The translations under genes were made by a program, and so were the position numbers. The notes under the pieces are model-generated. The model was not told the DNA's origin and searched no databases. It saw only the letters and a list, made by a program, of their open reading frames with translations. From NCBI GenBank assembly GCA_903929315.1, contig CAIYUC010000229.1, positions 1-45,680 on the forward strand: DNA of 45,680 nt, given 5' to 3'. This DNA comes from an uncultured Bacteroidales bacterium (GTDB lineage Bacteria; Bacteroidota; Bacteroidia; Bacteroidales; FEN-979). Positions 43,939-45,680 of the stretch are shown piece after piece (the stretch's first letter is position 1; each line of letters opens with the position of its first letter).

Positions 43939-45396
43939 ATGACTCCACAAAACAAAGGTATACAAAGTATCCATGAACTGCAAGGTTTTTTAAAGGATGA
44001 AAAGCAAAAAGAGTATTCCATCATCGGACTATTCAAACATTTTAAAAGCGATGAGCTTACAAACTTGTTCAGAGGCCTTAAAAGAAGAGGGATTCCATTT
44101 GGTGAAGCCTTCCTGAAATTAATTCTTATGACCGTAGGGCAAATGACCATATTCCGTTGTGTAAATAGTCAGGACAATAATGCCGATGGCGGTAAGGACG
44201 CATACTACGGCATTAAAAATAATCCCATGACTAATTGGAGAACCCTTGTACTTGTAATGTTTCTTCGGTTTGAGGTGTTAAAACAAAGATCTGTGACCAA
44301 CATTACCAATGGGATAAAGTGTTTTATTGCTGATGATACGGCTCTTGCAAAGCGAGGCAAAAAACTGGAAGGTATTAGCCGCATATGGGACCATGTCATT
44401 CATCGTTCAATTCTTGGTTTCAAAGGTCTTTTCCTGGCATATTGGGATAGCGTGAACATTGTCCCTATTGATTTTTCGTTACATAATGAGATAGGGAAAA
44501 AACCGGAGAAACCCTTTGGATTGAAGCCTGAGGAATTAAAATCAAGATATAAAAAAGATCGGCGTACCAATTTGCCCGGGACCGGCCGTTTTGCTGAAAT
44601 GCGGACAAGCAAGATCGAGTCGATTATCAGGATGATCAGTAATGCGATCAGTAAAGGCATCACGGCCGATTACCTGCTGGTTGATAGTTGGTTCATGTGC
44701 GAAGAGTTGATCCGGTTTATTTTTACTAAACCGGGTATGTACATTCTTGGGATGTGCAAATTTGGGAATCCCAAATATGAGATGAACGGTAAATTGTATA
44801 ATGCATCCAAACTGCTTGAAACGTGCAAGAAAACAATGAAAATAAAACGCTCGCGAAAACTAAAGGCTCATTATTACACCTTAGATGTTGCCTACAAAGG
44901 AATGGTGGTACGTCTTTTCTTCTCTCAATACGCTAATCAATCGTCATGGAATTTTTTATTGACGGATAATATGTCGTTAACATATTATGAAGCGATCAGG
45001 ATCTATCAGATTCGCTGGGGCATTGAAGTCTTCTTCAAAGAGGCCAAACAATATCTTAGGCTTGGTAAATGCCAATCAAACGATTTTGATGCACAGATTG
45101 CAGACATCTCAATCATTATGATCACTTACATGATGCTCAGCCTTAAAAAACGCTTCCAAGACTACGAAACAATCGGAGGAGTATTCAGGGATGTCCAAAA
45201 CGAGATGATCGAGGATACATTATCTGACAAACTTTTTGGGTTGTTTATTGAGTTGGTCTCGTCGATCCTATGCAGACTTGAAATAAACCCGCTTGAATTT
45301 ATTCAGATTATGCTTGAAGAAAATATACTGAGTGAATCGATAATTAATCTTCTTAGAAAAGAAATGGAAGAAAATAATCTTAGGAAAGCCTCATGA
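43939..45396 (+). CDS. IS4-family transposase (DDE)
   Basis: A 485-residue transposase that cuts and rejoins the element ends. The DDE triad is visible: Asp132/Asp133 in I-A-D-D-T-A-L-A-K, Asp249 in L-L-V-D-S-W-F, and Glu363. The IS4 signature Y-(2)-R-(3)-E-(6)-K is exact: Tyr356, Arg359, Glu363 and Lys370 in Y-Q-I-R-W-G-I-E-V-F-F-K-E-A-K. Length and the intact frame suggest that it is functional. The gene fills the IS, leaving 124 bp before and 22 bp after it to the inverted repeats. Confidence 0.95.
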   Translation: MTPQNKGIQSIHELQGFLKDEKQKEYSIIGLFKHFKSDELTNLFRGLKRRGIPFGEAFLKLILMTVGQMTIFRCVNSQDNNADGGKDAYYGIKNNPMTNWRTLVLVMFLRFEVLKQRSVTNITNGIKCFIADDTALAKRGKKLEGISRIWDHVIHRSILGFKGLFLAYWDSVNIVPIDFSLHNEIGKKPEKPFGLKPEELKSRYKKDRRTNLPGTGRFAEMRTSKIESIIRMISNAISKGITADYLLVDSWFMCEELIRFIFTKPGMYILGMCKFGNPKYEMNGKLYNASKLLETCKKTMKIKRSRKLKAHYYTLDVAYKGMVVRLFFSQYANQSSWNFLLTDNMSLTYYEAIRIYQIRWGIEVFFKEAKQYLRLGKCQSNDFDAQIADISIIMITYMMLSLKKRFQDYETIGGVFRDVQNEMIEDTLSDKLFGLFIELVSSILCRLEINPLEFIQIMLEENILSESIINLLRKEMEENNLRKAS

Positions 45397-45418
45397 ATAG
45401 TGAAATATCATGTTTTAA

Positions 45419-45438
45419 TTTAACCCCGAAACTTGAGT
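45419..45438 (-). repeat. Right terminal inverted repeat of the IS4 element
   Basis: TTTAACCCCGAAACTTGAGT, the exact reverse complement of 43795-43814. Confidence 0.95.
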
Positions 45439-45451
45439 GATCTGTATTATC

Positions 45452-45550
45452 ATGTGCCACCTCATGCAACTCGTTTAACTCTTCATTTACTTTTTCCCAG
45501 ACCTGTTCCTTATTTTCCCAGTCAAAACCGACACCGCTCGCTCCCGACTT
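45452..45550 (-). pseudogene. mazG (nucleoside triphosphate pyrophosphohydrolase) remnant
   Basis: Read on the minus strand this stretch encodes G-V-G-F-D-W-E-N-K-E-Q-V-W-E-K-V-N-E-E-L-N-E-L-H-E-V, the segment that in MazG follows the R-I-Q-E-K-A helix and starts the second MazG domain. Only about 33 codons remain. An in-frame TAA lies a few codons upstream, and the frame runs into the right end of the IS4 element downstream. The sequence left of the IS is not mazG, so both ends of the gene are gone. The rest of the window to 45680 is AT-rich with no supported gene. Confidence 0.6.
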
Positions 45551-45680
45551 TGACAGCAGATTGCCGTTTTAGCATATTTTTATTTTATAACTTACTGATA
45601 TTCATTTTTATAGAAAATAGAAATTTATATTTTTAAAAAAATGTAGTGGACACTTTATTAACAAAATGATTGTTAATAGT

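Larger units (their letters stand above)
43795..45438 (+). mobile_element. Complete IS4-family insertion sequence
   Basis: A 1644-bp element bounded by perfect 20-bp inverted repeats and carrying one intact transposase gene. The left end lies 3 bp past a GCAGTAAT array. The right end lies against a mazG remnant. No target-site duplication is visible in the flanks, so the element may have taken part in a deletion or rearrangement after insertion. Confidence 0.92.

Noticed and set aside
45433-45636. Plus-strand frame of 67 codons after the IS element
   Set aside because: It starts inside the inverted repeat and runs opposite the mazG remnant; the translation has no protein-like pattern.
45644-45680. 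Sequence TGTAGTGGACAC near the window end as the terminus of another IS
   Set aside because: The word resembles ends of some IS families, but the partner end and transposase would be outside the window, so it cannot be supported.

Overview
The window is a chromosomal piece of a member of the Bacteroidota, most likely an uncultured Bacteroidia/Bacteroidales-like lineage with moderate GC. The evidence: two secreted proteins end in type IX secretion (T9SS) type A sorting domains; several genes have the Bacteroidota promoter pattern (TTG, 17-23 nt, TAnnTTTG); AtpB has the long signal-peptide-bearing N-terminal extension typical of the phylum; an EF-G paralogue resembles Bacteroides EF-G2; and DUF3109 and TolC/MacA-type efflux genes are present. 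No tRNA, rRNA or CRISPR array was seen.

Layout. 0.2-8.8 kb, minus strand: kbl, an MFS exporter, an EF-G2-like factor, an adenosine-kinase-like PfkB kinase, a T9SS cargo protein and an aldo/keto reductase, each a single gene separated by repeats. 9.1-10.8 kb, plus: a secreted SnoaL/DUF4440 protein and an MsrB-MsrA fusion lipoprotein. 10.8-14.4 kb, minus: a tolC-macA-tsaB operon. 14.6-20.3 kb, plus: a small lipoprotein, then ATP synthase genes atpB-E-F-H-A-G without atpD/atpC. 20.3-21.9 kb, minus: DUF3109 and a cysteine-rich secreted protein. 22.1-26.6 kb: a 1468-residue T9SS protein with 13-14 YCF48-like propeller blades and about nine Ig/PKD-like modules. 26.8-32.3 kb: an RND efflux operon whose tolC gene is frameshifted at a T10 run. 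32.5-36.4 kb: an orphan gene, ispG, a diacylglycerol-kinase-family gene and a lipoprotein. 36.7-41.4 kb: a beta-barrel-like protein and a four-gene envelope polysaccharide operon (amidase, GT2, deacetylase, O-antigen ligase-like). 41.5-43.7 kb: pgk and a GT9 heptosyltransferase-like gene translationally coupled to it. 43.8-45.4 kb: a complete IS4-family element, followed by a short mazG remnant.

The most unusual property is a dispersed family of very short tandem arrays with periods of 7, 8 or 10 bp. They fill most intergenic gaps. The same unit recurs at several loci, often inverted. The arrays run over the stop codons of at least four genes and appear in frame inside four conserved housekeeping genes (adenosine-kinase-like, tsaB, ispG, GT9), where a 7-bp period gives heptapeptide repeats. 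Small palindromes and the IS element lie inside or at the edge of such arrays. This looks like an active, genome-wide repeat-generating process and is the best candidate here for something undescribed.

Functionally the region mixes core metabolism (kbl, pgk, ispG, ATP synthase, tsaB), envelope building and efflux, repair of oxidised methionine, and T9SS secretion. Assignments rest on motifs and gene order visible in the sequence; no database search was run.
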